From positions 3,414 to 54,047 of the forward strand of contig PABO01000031.1 in the NCBI GenBank assembly GCA_002699165.1: DNA of 50,634 nucleotides, read 5' to 3'. Both the position numbers and the translations under genes were made by a program. Of the stretch, positions 34,807-43,419 are shown in pieces. The DNA is from Chloroflexota bacterium. Its GTDB lineage: Bacteria > Chloroflexota > Dehalococcoidia > Lucifugimonadales > Lucifugimonadaceae. Under the pieces are notes generated by a model. The model was not told where the DNA came from, searched no databases, and saw only the letters and a program-made list of their open reading frames with translations. Every line of letters begins with the position of its first letter. The first letter of the stretch is position 1.

Positions 34807-35589
34807 TTGGGTGATATCACTACTCAGTCTTTAAAACTAGAATCAAAGCTAATTACTTCTCAAATCACTTCAAAGTCTAAGGGGATATTATCTGGTAATA
34901 AAGTTGCAAAAAGAGTTTTTCAAAAAATAGATGAAAAAATTGTATATGAAGAAAATATCAATGACGGTGAAGAATTAGATAATAACACCATAGTTGCAAA
35001 TATAACAGGTAATGAAAATACAATTTTGGCAGCAGAAAGAACAGCCTTAAATTTCCTGCAAAGAATGTCTGGAGTTGCTACATTAACTAAATCTTACGTA
35101 GATATTGCTAAAAATATTTCAATAACAGATACAAGAAAAACTATTCCCGGTTGGAGAAATCTTGATAAATATGCTGTTAGGTGTGGAGGGGGTTATAATC
35201 ATAGAAGAAATTTAGGAGATGGAGTTTTGATTAAGGATAATCATATCGCTGCAGCTAAAAATCAAGGATTAACACTTCAAGATATTATTTCTCGAGCTAA
35301 AAGAAATTCTCCTCATACTATAAAGGTTGAAATAGAAGTTGATAATTTTGAACTTCTTGAAAAGGCTTTAGAAACTGATGTTGATATTATAATGCTGGAC
35401 AATATGTCTGATGATCATATTATAAAAAGTATAAAAAAAATCAATGGAAGTAAAATAATTGAAGTATCCGGGAATATTGATAAAAATAGGCTTAAGGTAT
35501 TAGATGATATTTCTGGTATAGATATAGTATCGATAGGGAAGTTGACTCACTCAGCAAATGCTTTAGATATATCTCTAAATTTTATTTAG
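34807..35589 (+). CDS. nadC: Nicotinate-nucleotide pyrophosphorylase (start uncertain)
   Basis: It converts quinolinate and PRPP to nicotinate mononucleotide. TRKTIPGWRNLDKYAVRCGGGYNHR and DGVLIKDNH are diagnostic. The first canonical start in frame is TTG 34807, but conserved NadC sequence begins earlier: the frame is open from 34696 and encodes DLDKIIDLAIDEDLSLGDITT, the usual N-terminal helix. No ATG, GTG or TTG exists in that stretch. An AUA at 34744 or AUU at 34750 after AAAGGG (34731-34736) would restore about 280 residues. The coordinates given are therefore the minimum. The 3' end overlaps dtd by 8 bp. Confidence 0.92.
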   Translation: MGDITTQSLKLESKLITSQITSKSKGILSGNKVAKRVFQKIDEKIVYEENINDGEELDNNTIVANITGNENTILAAERTALNFLQRMSGVATLTKSYVDIAKNISITDTRKTIPGWRNLDKYAVRCGGGYNHRRNLGDGVLIKDNHIAAAKNQGLTLQDIISRAKRNSPHTIKVEIEVDNFELLEKALETDVDIIMLDNMSDDHIIKSIKKINGSKIIEVSGNIDKNRLKVLDDISGIDIVSIGKLTHSANALDISLNFI

Positions 35590-36025
35590 AGTCAAGCACT
35601 AATGTAACAGGCCCTTCATTTACTATATTTACTCTCATTTTTGCACCAAATATCCCTGTTTCAACCTTTATGTTTTTTTCTTTGATTTTATTGATAAAAT
35701 TTTTATAAATTGGCTCTGCATATTCTGATTTTGCAGAATCTATAAAACTAGGTCTTCTTCCTTTTTTTGTTTCCCCATAAAGAGTAAACTGGCTAATAAT
35801 TAACAGTTCTCCACTAATATCAATAATAGATTTCTCAAAATTTTCCGTATTGTCATCACCAAAAATTCTAAGGTTAAGAATTTTATTGCTTATAAAATCT
35901 ATTTCTTTATCTGAATCATCATGAGTTATTCCTAAAAATACAACTAACCCTTTTTTAATCGAGCCAACAATTTTATTATCAACTTCAACAGAACTAGACG
36001 AAACTCTTTGGATTAGAGCTCTCAC
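35582..36025 (-). CDS. dtd: D-aminoacyl-tRNA deacylase
   Basis: A 147-residue DTD that frees D-amino acids from mischarged tRNA. It has the N-terminus MRALIQRVSSSSVEVD, the catalytic-pocket motif SQFTLYGETKKGRRPSF, and NEGPVTLVLDSK, the Gly-cis-Pro motif, near the C-terminus. The start overlaps the FmdB-like stop by 4 nt. It is the last gene of a purQ-purL-fmdB-dtd run. Confidence 0.96.
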   Translation of the reverse strand: MRALIQRVSSSSVEVDNKIVGSIKKGLVVFLGITHDDSDKEIDFISNKILNLRIFGDDNTENFEKSIIDISGELLIISQFTLYGETKKGRRPSFIDSAKSEYAEPIYKNFINKIKEKNIKVETGIFGAKMRVNIVNEGPVTLVLDSK

Positions 36026-36297
36026 TTAGTTTCTTTTTTAGATTTTTTTTCAGAAGATTTTTTTGAATTTTTTTTGTCAGATGAATCTTTTTTTTCGTTT
36101 TTAGAAGATTTAGATTTAGGTGTAGATTTATAGTCCGTACTATAGAAACCACTTCCTTTATAAATAACACTTGGAGTGTCTGTCCAAATTCTCTCGAGAT
36201 GTGGATTATCTTTTTTGAAATCATCAACTTGGCTAAAAGAAAGAAGATATTCTTCTATTTCTCCTGTTTTTTTATTTTTAAACTCGTATGTTGGCAT
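36022..36297 (-). CDS. FmdB-like protein with lost zinc ribbon and Lys/Ser tail
   Basis: A 91-residue protein starting MPTYEFKNKKTGE and continuing to YKGSGFYSTDYKST, the start and end of the FmdB/CxxC-CxxC family domain. The four cysteines that normally bind zinc are all absent (FKNKKTGE replaces yRCxxCGh). The last 35 residues are almost only Lys, Ser, Asp and Glu and should be disordered. It lies between purL and dtd, with an ATGA overlap to dtd. The function of the family is uncertain. Confidence 0.78.
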   Translation of the reverse strand: MPTYEFKNKKTGEIEEYLLSFSQVDDFKKDNPHLERIWTDTPSVIYKGSGFYSTDYKSTPKSKSSKNEKKDSSDKKNSKKSSEKKSKKETK

Positions 36298-36308
36298 TAT
36301 TTTTTACT

Positions 36309-38504
36309 TTAAATATCTCTGCTAAAACCTTTATTATAACTCATAAACAAACTATCAGATTCTATAAAAATATTTTCAAATTTTATATTTTTCTCAGTTA
36401 CAGTTCCAATTTCCATCCAATTGCTTTTATTTAATAATTTTGAAATTTCTTTTTTATTTTCTTCATCATAAGAAAAAATTATTCTTGATTGATCTTCTCC
36501 AAATAATGAACCAGCCCAATTTTCTGGGATTTTTTTATCTATTTTTGCTCCTAAATTATTTTGTTCGCAGCATAAAATAATTGCACTCATCAATCCTCCT
36601 ATAGAAATATCGTGAGCAGAATTAATTAAGTTTTTATGAACTAAAGTTCTGATATTTTCTTGAATAATTTTTTCAAATTTTAGATCAATATATATTTCTC
36701 CAGATAAATCTTTATCAAAAATTCTTTGAAATTCACTTCCTGACAATCCTATATCTGTTCCCCATAAACTTTTGCCTAAAAGTCCTATTTTATCTCCTTC
36801 TGATATAAATCCTTTTTTTGGAACTTTTATATTTTTATCCATTATGCCCATTGCTCCAATAATAGGCGTTGGATTTATTGAAGTTTTATGGCCTTCGTTA
36901 AATAAACTTGCATTTCCACTTATAATAGGAGTTTCAAAAATTTCACATGCGTTATTGAATCCTTTGAAAGTTTCAATTAATTCATATGCTCCTTTTGCCT
37001 TCGTAGGGTCTCCAAAGTTTAATCCATCTGTTAGAGCAATTGGTGTAGCCCCCATAACGGAGATGTTTCTACAAGCTTCAGCTATATTTATTTCTGATCC
37101 AACTTTTGGATTTACACCACATAATCTTGAATTACCATCACAGCTTAATGCAAGCATTTTATCAGTGCCTTTAATTCTTATAACTGCTGAATCAGATCCA
37201 GGTTCAACAACAGTATTTGTTTGAACATGATGATCATATTTTTTATATAAGCTTTTCTTTGACACTAAATTATCCGAAGAAATAATCTTTTTTATATGAG
37301 CTTTTATTATATTTTCGTTGAATGAAGAATAAGATTTTTGTAATTTTATTTCTTTATAAGGTGCTGTGTATCCTTTAGATATTTTACTAAGATCATACTC
37401 AGGTGCAGTTGTGAGTGTATTTATAGGAGTTTTTGAAATAAATTTTTTATCATTATGAATAATTACATCATTTCCTTCTATAAATTCTCCAATAATAGAA
37501 CATTTAAGATCCCATTTATCTAAAATCTTAAAGATATTTTTATATTCATTTTTCCTTACAGCGATTAGCATTCTTTCCTGAGATTCAGATAGCATTATTT
37601 CATAAGGAGTCATTCCTTTTTCTCTAACCGGAACTTTATTAACGTCGATACTTAATCCTAAGTTTGATCTTTCTGCCATTTCTATAGCAGCACTTGTAAT
37701 ACCCGCAGCTCCACAATCTTGCATTCCAACTAATTCATCTAATGTAGCAATTTCTAAACAAGCTTCAATTAATAATTTTTCCAAAAAAGGATTTCCTACT
37801 TGAACTGCAGACCTTAATTCAACCGTTTCTTCAAAGTTTTGTGATGCTAAACCAGATGCTCCATGGATTCCATCTCTACCCGTTTCTGAACCTATAATTA
37901 TAAGTAAATCACCAGGGCTTTCAGCTTTGGCACTCAAAATAGAGTCAATATCTACTATTCCTACGCACATAGCATTTACTAATGGGTTGTTTTCATAGGA
38001 TTCATCAAAAAGGCATTCTCCTCCAATATTGGGTATACCTAAGCAATTCCCATAGCCTGAAATACCCTCTACTACTCCATTTGCAATTTGTATATTTCTA
38101 TCAATATTTAGGTCTCCAAATCTCAAGGAGTTTAATAAAGCTATAGGTCTTGCTCCCATTGCAAAAATATCTCTAACTATCCCTCCTACACCTGTTGCTG
38201 CTCCTTCATAAGGTTCTACAGCAGAAGGATGATTATGGGATTCAATTTTCATGACAATTGCTTTGTTATCACCAATGTTAATTGCTCCTGCATTTTCAGC
38301 CCCGGCTTCTGTAAGAGTATATTTAGATTTAGATTTTATAGTTCTCAGTAATTTTTTAGTATGCTTGTAACCACAATGTTCACTCCATAGTGCACCAAAA
38401 AGCCCTAACTCTAATTCATTAGGTTCTCGGTCTAATTTTTCTACTATTAATTTATACTCAGATAATGTAAGAGCTAGCTCTTTTAATGTATCTTCACTAA
38501 TCAT
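36309..38504 (-). CDS. purL: Phosphoribosylformylglycinamidine synthase subunit PurL
   Basis: A 731-residue small-type PurL. It has the FGALWSEHCGYKHTKKLL N-terminus, SHNHPSAVEPYEGAATGVGG, GARPIALLNSLRFG, and in the second half SVMGATPIALTDGLNFG and SGNASLFNE. It makes FGAM from FGAR using ammonia supplied by PurQ. Small PurL normally needs PurS as well. No purS lies beside it: the gene upstream is purQ, and beyond that rpsU. Its start overlaps purQ by 8 nt. Confidence 0.96.
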   Translation of the reverse strand: MISEDTLKELALTLSEYKLIVEKLDREPNELELGLFGALWSEHCGYKHTKKLLRTIKSKSKYTLTEAGAENAGAINIGDNKAIVMKIESHNHPSAVEPYEGAATGVGGIVRDIFAMGARPIALLNSLRFGDLNIDRNIQIANGVVEGISGYGNCLGIPNIGGECLFDESYENNPLVNAMCVGIVDIDSILSAKAESPGDLLIIIGSETGRDGIHGASGLASQNFEETVELRSAVQVGNPFLEKLLIEACLEIATLDELVGMQDCGAAGITSAAIEMAERSNLGLSIDVNKVPVREKGMTPYEIMLSESQERMLIAVRKNEYKNIFKILDKWDLKCSIIGEFIEGNDVIIHNDKKFISKTPINTLTTAPEYDLSKISKGYTAPYKEIKLQKSYSSFNENIIKAHIKKIISSDNLVSKKSLYKKYDHHVQTNTVVEPGSDSAVIRIKGTDKMLALSCDGNSRLCGVNPKVGSEINIAEACRNISVMGATPIALTDGLNFGDPTKAKGAYELIETFKGFNNACEIFETPIISGNASLFNEGHKTSINPTPIIGAMGIMDKNIKVPKKGFISEGDKIGLLGKSLWGTDIGLSGSEFQRIFDKDLSGEIYIDLKFEKIIQENIRTLVHKNLINSAHDISIGGLMSAIILCCEQNNLGAKIDKKIPENWAGSLFGEDQSRIIFSYDEENKKEISKLLNKSNWMEIGTVTEKNIKFENIFIESDSLFMSYNKGFSRDI

Positions 38505-39189
38505 TTAACACCTTTTTTAATACAGATTTAAAAATCCCTAATCCATCATCTCCTCCAATTAATTTCTCAGAAGCTTTTTCAGGATGAGGCATCATGCCCA
38601 GAACATTACCTTCTTTGTTAATTATTCCAGCTATATTATTAATAGATCCATTGGGATTATAAGAATCATTTATTTGACCGCTTTCAGAAGAATATCTAAA
38701 TATAATTCTATTTTCAGACTCTAGTTCATTTATGATTGATTTATCTGCTTGATAATTACCTTCACCATGAGAAATAGGAATCTTGATTATCTCATTATTT
38801 TGATATTCACTTGAAAAAATAGATTTATTGTTCACTTTTAAGTTAGACCATTCACAAACAAAAGAAAGTTTTTTATTTTTTATTAGGATTCCTGGAAGAA
38901 GTTTTGATTCACATAATATTTGAAAACCATTACATATTCCTATAACAGGACCTCCTTTATTGGCAAATTCTATAACCTGTTCAATTATAGGGGAGAAGCT
39001 TGCAATTGCACCTGTTAGAAGGTAGTCTCCATATGAAAACCCCCCTGGGAGAACTACTAAGTCTATACCATGAAGCTTTTGATCTTTATGCCAAATATAT
39101 TCGGTATTAAAACCTAATATATCTTTAGTTGCGTAAAATGTATCTGATTCACTCCATGTGCCTGGAAATACTACAATTCCTATTTTCAA
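38497..39189 (-). CDS. purQ: Phosphoribosylformylglycinamidine synthase subunit PurQ
   Basis: A 230-residue class I glutamine amidotransferase. The nucleophile is Cys86 in VIGICNGFQIL, with VLPGGFSYGDYL before it and GMMPHPEKA near residue 205 supplying the His-Glu pair. It delivers ammonia to PurL, with which it overlaps by 8 nt. The start is TTG at 39189 without a clear Shine-Dalgarno site; the MKIGIVVFPG N-terminus fits the family, so the start is secure. Confidence 0.95.
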   Translation of the reverse strand: MKIGIVVFPGTWSESDTFYATKDILGFNTEYIWHKDQKLHGIDLVVLPGGFSYGDYLLTGAIASFSPIIEQVIEFANKGGPVIGICNGFQILCESKLLPGILIKNKKLSFVCEWSNLKVNNKSIFSSEYQNNEIIKIPISHGEGNYQADKSIINELESENRIIFRYSSESGQINDSYNPNGSINNIAGIINKEGNVLGMMPHPEKASEKLIGGDDGLGIFKSVLKKVLND

Positions 39190-39268
39190 CTGATTAAATC
39201 TTTACTTTTAAATTTAAGTTGTAATGAAATATATAATAATGAAATTAGAAATAAGTTCTATGCTTTTT

Positions 39269-39463
39269 TTACTGGTTTTTTAAAGTAGTACGATAACTTT
39301 TTCTTTTTTTATTAGAAATCTTCTTTTTTCTTATAGATGTAGGAGACTCAAAGTTCTGTCTTCTTCTAGCTTCAGATACTATAGATTCTTGCTGAACTTT
39401 TTTTGAAAACCTTCTTAGTAAAGCTTCAAAACTCTCTTCATCTTTTATTCTAACTTCTACCAT
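39269..39463 (-). CDS. rpsU: 30S ribosomal protein S21
   Basis: A 64-residue basic protein. VEVRIKDEESFEALLRRFSKKVQQESIV followed by RRRQNFESPTSIRKKK is the S21 pattern. AAGGAA precedes the ATG at 39463. It lies 57 nt after gltX and 79 nt before purQ. Confidence 0.95.
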   Translation of the reverse strand: MVEVRIKDEESFEALLRRFSKKVQQESIVSEARRRQNFESPTSIRKKKISNKKRKSYRTTLKNQ

Positions 39464-39520
39464 ATTTCCTTATTATTGAATTATTATTTATTCATTCTAA
39501 TCTAATATCATAAAAAATTT

Positions 39521-40987
39521 CTAGCTTTTTATAATACTTATAGCGCTATATAATCTTTTTATTGAATTTTCTTTACCAATTGCACACATAGTGTCAAAAA
39601 GTGGAGGAGATTCTTTTCTTCCTGTTAGGGAAATTCTAATAGGAAAAAATAATTGTCCTGCTTTTAGTCCTAATTTTTCTGCAAGTTTTCTAAATTCTTC
39701 TTCTAATGCTATTGGTTCAAAATTCTTAAAACTTTCTATAAGATCTACTGAACTACTTAATCCTTCTATTATTTGATTAGGTTCAATTTTTTTTGGGATC
39801 AAAGATTCTTTTTTTATGTCTAATTTATCATAGAAAAAATATTCTAATAATTGGCTAGAATCTGAAATTTTCTTTAGTCTTTCTCTTACAAGTGGAGTTA
39901 ATTGAACTATTTTATCCTTTATCATTTTGATTGAAACTTCATCACTCAATAATCCTCCATCTTCTTTTGATTTATTAACTTCAGATAAAATTTTATTACT
40001 TAATTCTTTGTCATCCAAGTTTCTTATATAACTACCGTTCATCCATTCTAATTTTTCTGGATCAAATACTGCAGGATGTGAAAGTATTCTATCTATTGAA
40101 AATTTATTGATTATTTCATTTTTACTCATTATTTCACTATTATCTCCAGGAGACCATCCAAGCAAAGCTAAAAAGTTTAAAATAGCCTCAGGGAGATAGC
40201 CTTTTTCTTTATAATCTAAAGCAGATTCAGCACCGTGCCTTTTTGATAACTTAGATTTATCTTTTCCAAGAATTAGTGAAACATGGACATATTTTGGATA
40301 ATTCCACCCTAAGGCATCATGAATAAGGACATGTCTTGGAGTAGAGGAAATCCATTCTTCACCCCTTATGACATGACTTATTTTCATCTCATGATCATCA
40401 ACAACATGAGCTAAGTGATAAGTTGGCATCCCATCAGATTTTAAGATAACAAAGTCATCAATTTCTTTCAAATTAAATTCTACATTTCCTCTGACTTCAT
40501 CATTAAAAGGCTTTATTCCTCCATCGGGAACCTTAAATCTAATTACTATGGGTTTATTTTTTTTATTTTTTTCATAATATTCATGAGTTAGTTCTTTATA
40601 TCTACCTCTGTTGTCGTATCGAGGTGGTTTTTTTTCCCTAATTTGTTGATCTCTTAACTCTTTTAGTTCCTCTGAAGTAGTATCATCATAATAAGCCCAA
40701 CCAGTATCAACTAATTTCTTGGCTATTTCGCCATATAAATCTTTTCTTTCAGATTGTCTTATAGGTCCCTCATCCCAATCTATATCCAGCCATCTTAAAC
40801 TTGAAATAATTGATTCTTCTGAACTTTCATCGTATCTGTTTTGATCTGTATCTTCAATTCTAAGTATAAATTTACCATTATTTGCTTTAGCAAAAAGCCA
40901 ATTGAAAATAGCAGTCCTTACTCCCCCTATATGTAAATTACCAGTTGGACTTGGTGCAAATCTTACTCTTACATTTTGTTCAGTCAT
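39521..40987 (-). CDS. gltX: Glutamyl-tRNA synthetase
   Basis: A 488-residue class I synthetase. The HIGH motif is FAPSPTGNLHIGGVRTA (10-26) and the KMSKS-like motif is KSKLSKRHG near 255. SHVIRGEEWISSTPRH and VHVSLILGKD are typical of GluRS. The C-terminal anticodon-binding domain is present, which excludes the short GluQ enzyme. The start overlaps the rluD-like stop by 4 nt (ATGA). I see no glnS here; whether this enzyme is discriminating cannot be told. Confidence 0.96.
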   Translation of the reverse strand: MTEQNVRVRFAPSPTGNLHIGGVRTAIFNWLFAKANNGKFILRIEDTDQNRYDESSEESIISSLRWLDIDWDEGPIRQSERKDLYGEIAKKLVDTGWAYYDDTTSEELKELRDQQIREKKPPRYDNRGRYKELTHEYYEKNKKNKPIVIRFKVPDGGIKPFNDEVRGNVEFNLKEIDDFVILKSDGMPTYHLAHVVDDHEMKISHVIRGEEWISSTPRHVLIHDALGWNYPKYVHVSLILGKDKSKLSKRHGAESALDYKEKGYLPEAILNFLALLGWSPGDNSEIMSKNEIINKFSIDRILSHPAVFDPEKLEWMNGSYIRNLDDKELSNKILSEVNKSKEDGGLLSDEVSIKMIKDKIVQLTPLVRERLKKISDSSQLLEYFFYDKLDIKKESLIPKKIEPNQIIEGLSSSVDLIESFKNFEPIALEEEFRKLAEKLGLKAGQLFFPIRISLTGRKESPPLFDTMCAIGKENSIKRLYSAISIIKS

Positions 40988-41862
40988 TCTATTTCTCTTA
41001 AGTATTTTTTTAAGTCTTTTGGCAAATCAGAAATAAAGATCATTCTCTCACCATTTATTGGATGATTGAATTCAAGCTTTGAACTATGTAAAAACGGTCT
41101 TTCAAGTTCAGACCTTTTGTTTCCATAGAGTGTATCTCCTACAACTGAGTGCCCCATATGATCTAAGTGTACTCTAATTTGATGAGTTCTTCCTGAAAAT
41201 AATTTTACCTCTAATAATGAAAATCCTGATAGTGAATTTATAATTTTATAAGAAGTTTTTGACTCTTTGCCTCCTATCAGAACTTTCCTTTTTATAGGAT
41301 TTTGCGGATCTCTTGAAATTGGAGCATCAATTATAGCCTGCTCAAGAGATGGCTTGCCATATACTAATGACGTATAGATTCTAGATATTTCTCTATTCTT
41401 AATCATTTCTTTAAGCTTCTTATATCCTTTACGAGATCTTGCAACAATCATTAATCCACTTGTATCTTTATCTAATCTATGAACAATTCCATTTCTATCG
41501 ATTTCACCTACATCTTTTATCTCAGGATAGTCTTTTAAGATATTTTCACTCAGACTTAATTTATTAGATTTACCTACTTTGTGAGTTATTAAATTTATAG
41601 GTTTTTCTATTACAAAAAAATCTTTATCAATAAAAACATATTTTATTTTTGTAATTTTTTTATTTTCTTTTTCATCAGTAATTAATATTTCTAATAAAGA
41701 ATCTGCCTTAACTAAAGTCGATTTCTTATATTGGGTATTTCCATTTAATAGACAATTCTTATTTTCAATTATTTCTGAAATTTCACTTCTAGATAATTCT
41801 GTTTCAGATGATATTATTTTATCTAATCGATCTTGAGTTTTAACAATAATTTTAATTTTCAT
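40984..41862 (-). CDS. RluA/RluD family pseudouridine synthase
   Basis: A 292-residue protein with an N-terminal S4 RNA-binding domain (QDRLDKIISSETELSRSEISEII) and a catalytic domain holding GIVHRLDKDTSGLMIVAR (125-142), with catalytic Asp131, and LKLFSGRTHQIRVHL-type residues (GRTHQIRVH). It changes uridine to pseudouridine in rRNA or tRNA. Position after lspA is the common lspA-rluD order, so RluD is likely. The start overlaps the lspA end by 11 nt. Confidence 0.93.
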   Translation of the reverse strand: MKIKIIVKTQDRLDKIISSETELSRSEISEIIENKNCLLNGNTQYKKSTLVKADSLLEILITDEKENKKITKIKYVFIDKDFFVIEKPINLITHKVGKSNKLSLSENILKDYPEIKDVGEIDRNGIVHRLDKDTSGLMIVARSRKGYKKLKEMIKNREISRIYTSLVYGKPSLEQAIIDAPISRDPQNPIKRKVLIGGKESKTSYKIINSLSGFSLLEVKLFSGRTHQIRVHLDHMGHSVVGDTLYGNKRSELERPFLHSSKLEFNHPINGERMIFISDLPKDLKKYLREIE

Positions 41863-42355
41863 TTTTTTTTCTATCCAGAAAAATAATATCTATAAAATAT
41901 ATAGTTAAGGCGATAGATATTGAAGAATCTGCGATATTAAATATTGGCCAAGATCCAACATCTATAAAATCATTTACGTACCCAAATCTTAATCTATCAA
42001 TAATATTTCCCAAAGCTCCTGCTACTACTAGAGATATAAATATTCTCATCGTTAGTTTTGGCTTTTCAATCAGCATAAAATATATAGAAAAAAATACAGC
42101 TACAAATATCGAAATATAAAGTAATAAATTACCATATGAACTAAATAAACTGAAAGCTGTTCCTGTATTTCTTGCGTAAGTTACTCTGACTATAAAGTCT
42201 TCAGGAATAGATTCTCCTAAATACATATTTTTATAGACAAGATATTTAGTTAATTGATCAAAAAATAAAATTATAGGAAATAAGCTCCAAAAGAGTTTGT
42301 CTTTAAATAGCCAAGAATTGATTATTTTTTGTTTTATTGAGTTATAATTTTTCAT
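41852..42355 (-). CDS. lspA: Lipoprotein signal peptidase
   Basis: A 167-residue, four-TM aspartic protease. FDQLTKYLVYKN (32-43), ARNTGTAFSLF (61-71), GALGNIIDRL with catalytic Asp120, and FNIADSSI with catalytic Asp143 are all present. It removes the signal peptide of prolipoproteins at the outer face of the inner membrane. It heads the lspA-rluD-gltX run, and its start is 35 bp from the divergent threonine aldolase. Confidence 0.95.
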   Translation of the reverse strand: MKNYNSIKQKIINSWLFKDKLFWSLFPIILFFDQLTKYLVYKNMYLGESIPEDFIVRVTYARNTGTAFSLFSSYGNLLLYISIFVAVFFSIYFMLIEKPKLTMRIFISLVVAGALGNIIDRLRFGYVNDFIDVGSWPIFNIADSSISIALTIYFIDIIFLDRKKNEN

Positions 42356-42390
42356 ATTATATTATTATACAAACTTTATTGGAGTACAAA

Positions 42391-43419
42391 TTGCATATTG
42401 ATTTGAGGTCAGATACAGTAACCAAACCATCCCCTGAGATGAGAAAAGCTATGGCTAATGCTGAAGTAGGAGATGATGTTTATGGAGATGATCCAACTGT
42501 AAATGCCTTAGAAGAAAAAGCTGCTGAAATGTTTGGTAAAGATGATGCAGTTTTTGTCTCATCAGGAACTCAAGGAAATTTAGTATCAATCCTATCTCAA
42601 GCAACACGTGGTGACGAAATATTAATAGGAGATATATGCCATATATTTTCTTCTGAAGGTGGAGGGGTATCTGTTCTAGGTGGAGTCGTTATGTATCCAT
42701 TAAAAACTAATCATGATGGAACTATAGATGAAGAAATAATTTTGAATGCAGTTAAACCAGATGATTATCATAAACCAAAAACTAAATTGTTTGCATTTGA
42801 AAATACCCATGGAGGTTTAAGTGGTAAGGTCATTGATAAAAAGGCCTCAGACAAAATGGCATTAGCTGCAAAAAAGGCTGGATTAAGAGTTCATCTAGAT
42901 GGCGCAAGGATTTTCAATGCTTCTATAGCCTTAAATACTTCTGTGAAAGATCTTACTGAACATGTAGATTCAGTAACTTTTTGTTTATCAAAAGGCCTTT
43001 CATGTCCAGTTGGAAGTATTATTGTTGGAGAAAAAGATCAAATCGCGGAAGCTAGAAGAATTAGAAAACTATTAGGATCAGCTATGAGGCAAGTTGGAGT
43101 TTTAGCTGCTTGTGGAATAGTTGCTTTAGATACTATGGTAGAAAGATTAGATGAAGATCATGAAAATGCTAAAAAACTAGCTGTTGGATTAGCTGAAATA
43201 AATAAAATAGAAATCAATCCAGATAATATTCATACAAATTTAGTAAGATTTAAAGTTCCTGAAAACACAGGATTTGAAGTAGCAGATAAGTTAAAAGATC
43301 TAGGGATTATGATAAATGGATCCTACACAGACCTTAGAATGGTTGCTCACTATGGTATAGATTCAAAAGATATTGACGATACTATTCAATCTTTAGCAAA
43401 GGTTATGAACACTATTTAG
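42391..43419 (+). CDS. ltaE: Low-specificity threonine aldolase
   Basis: A 342-residue PLP enzyme that splits threonine to glycine and acetaldehyde. It shows IDLRSDTVTKPSPEMRKAM (3-21), VGDDVYGDDPT, FVSSGTQGN (55-63), VHLDGARIFNA with Asp170 and the PLP lysine Lys201 in CLSKGLSCPVGS. I start at TTG 42391 because GGAG lies 6 nt upstream at 42381-42384; the upstream ORF extension would overlap lspA and lacks conservation. Its end overlaps the rarA stop by 4 bp. Confidence 0.94.
   Translation: MHIDLRSDTVTKPSPEMRKAMANAEVGDDVYGDDPTVNALEEKAAEMFGKDDAVFVSSGTQGNLVSILSQATRGDEILIGDICHIFSSEGGGVSVLGGVVMYPLKTNHDGTIDEEIILNAVKPDDYHKPKTKLFAFENTHGGLSGKVIDKKASDKMALAAKKAGLRVHLDGARIFNASIALNTSVKDLTEHVDSVTFCLSKGLSCPVGSIIVGEKDQIAEARRIRKLLGSAMRQVGVLAACGIVALDTMVERLDEDHENAKKLAVGLAEINKIEINPDNIHTNLVRFKVPENTGFEVADKLKDLGIMINGSYTDLRMVAHYGIDSKDIDDTIQSLAKVMNTI

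Noticed and set aside
36772-37224. 150-aa open frame antisense to purL
   Set aside because: It is fully inside purL, Pro/Ile/Leu-rich and without recognisable motifs.
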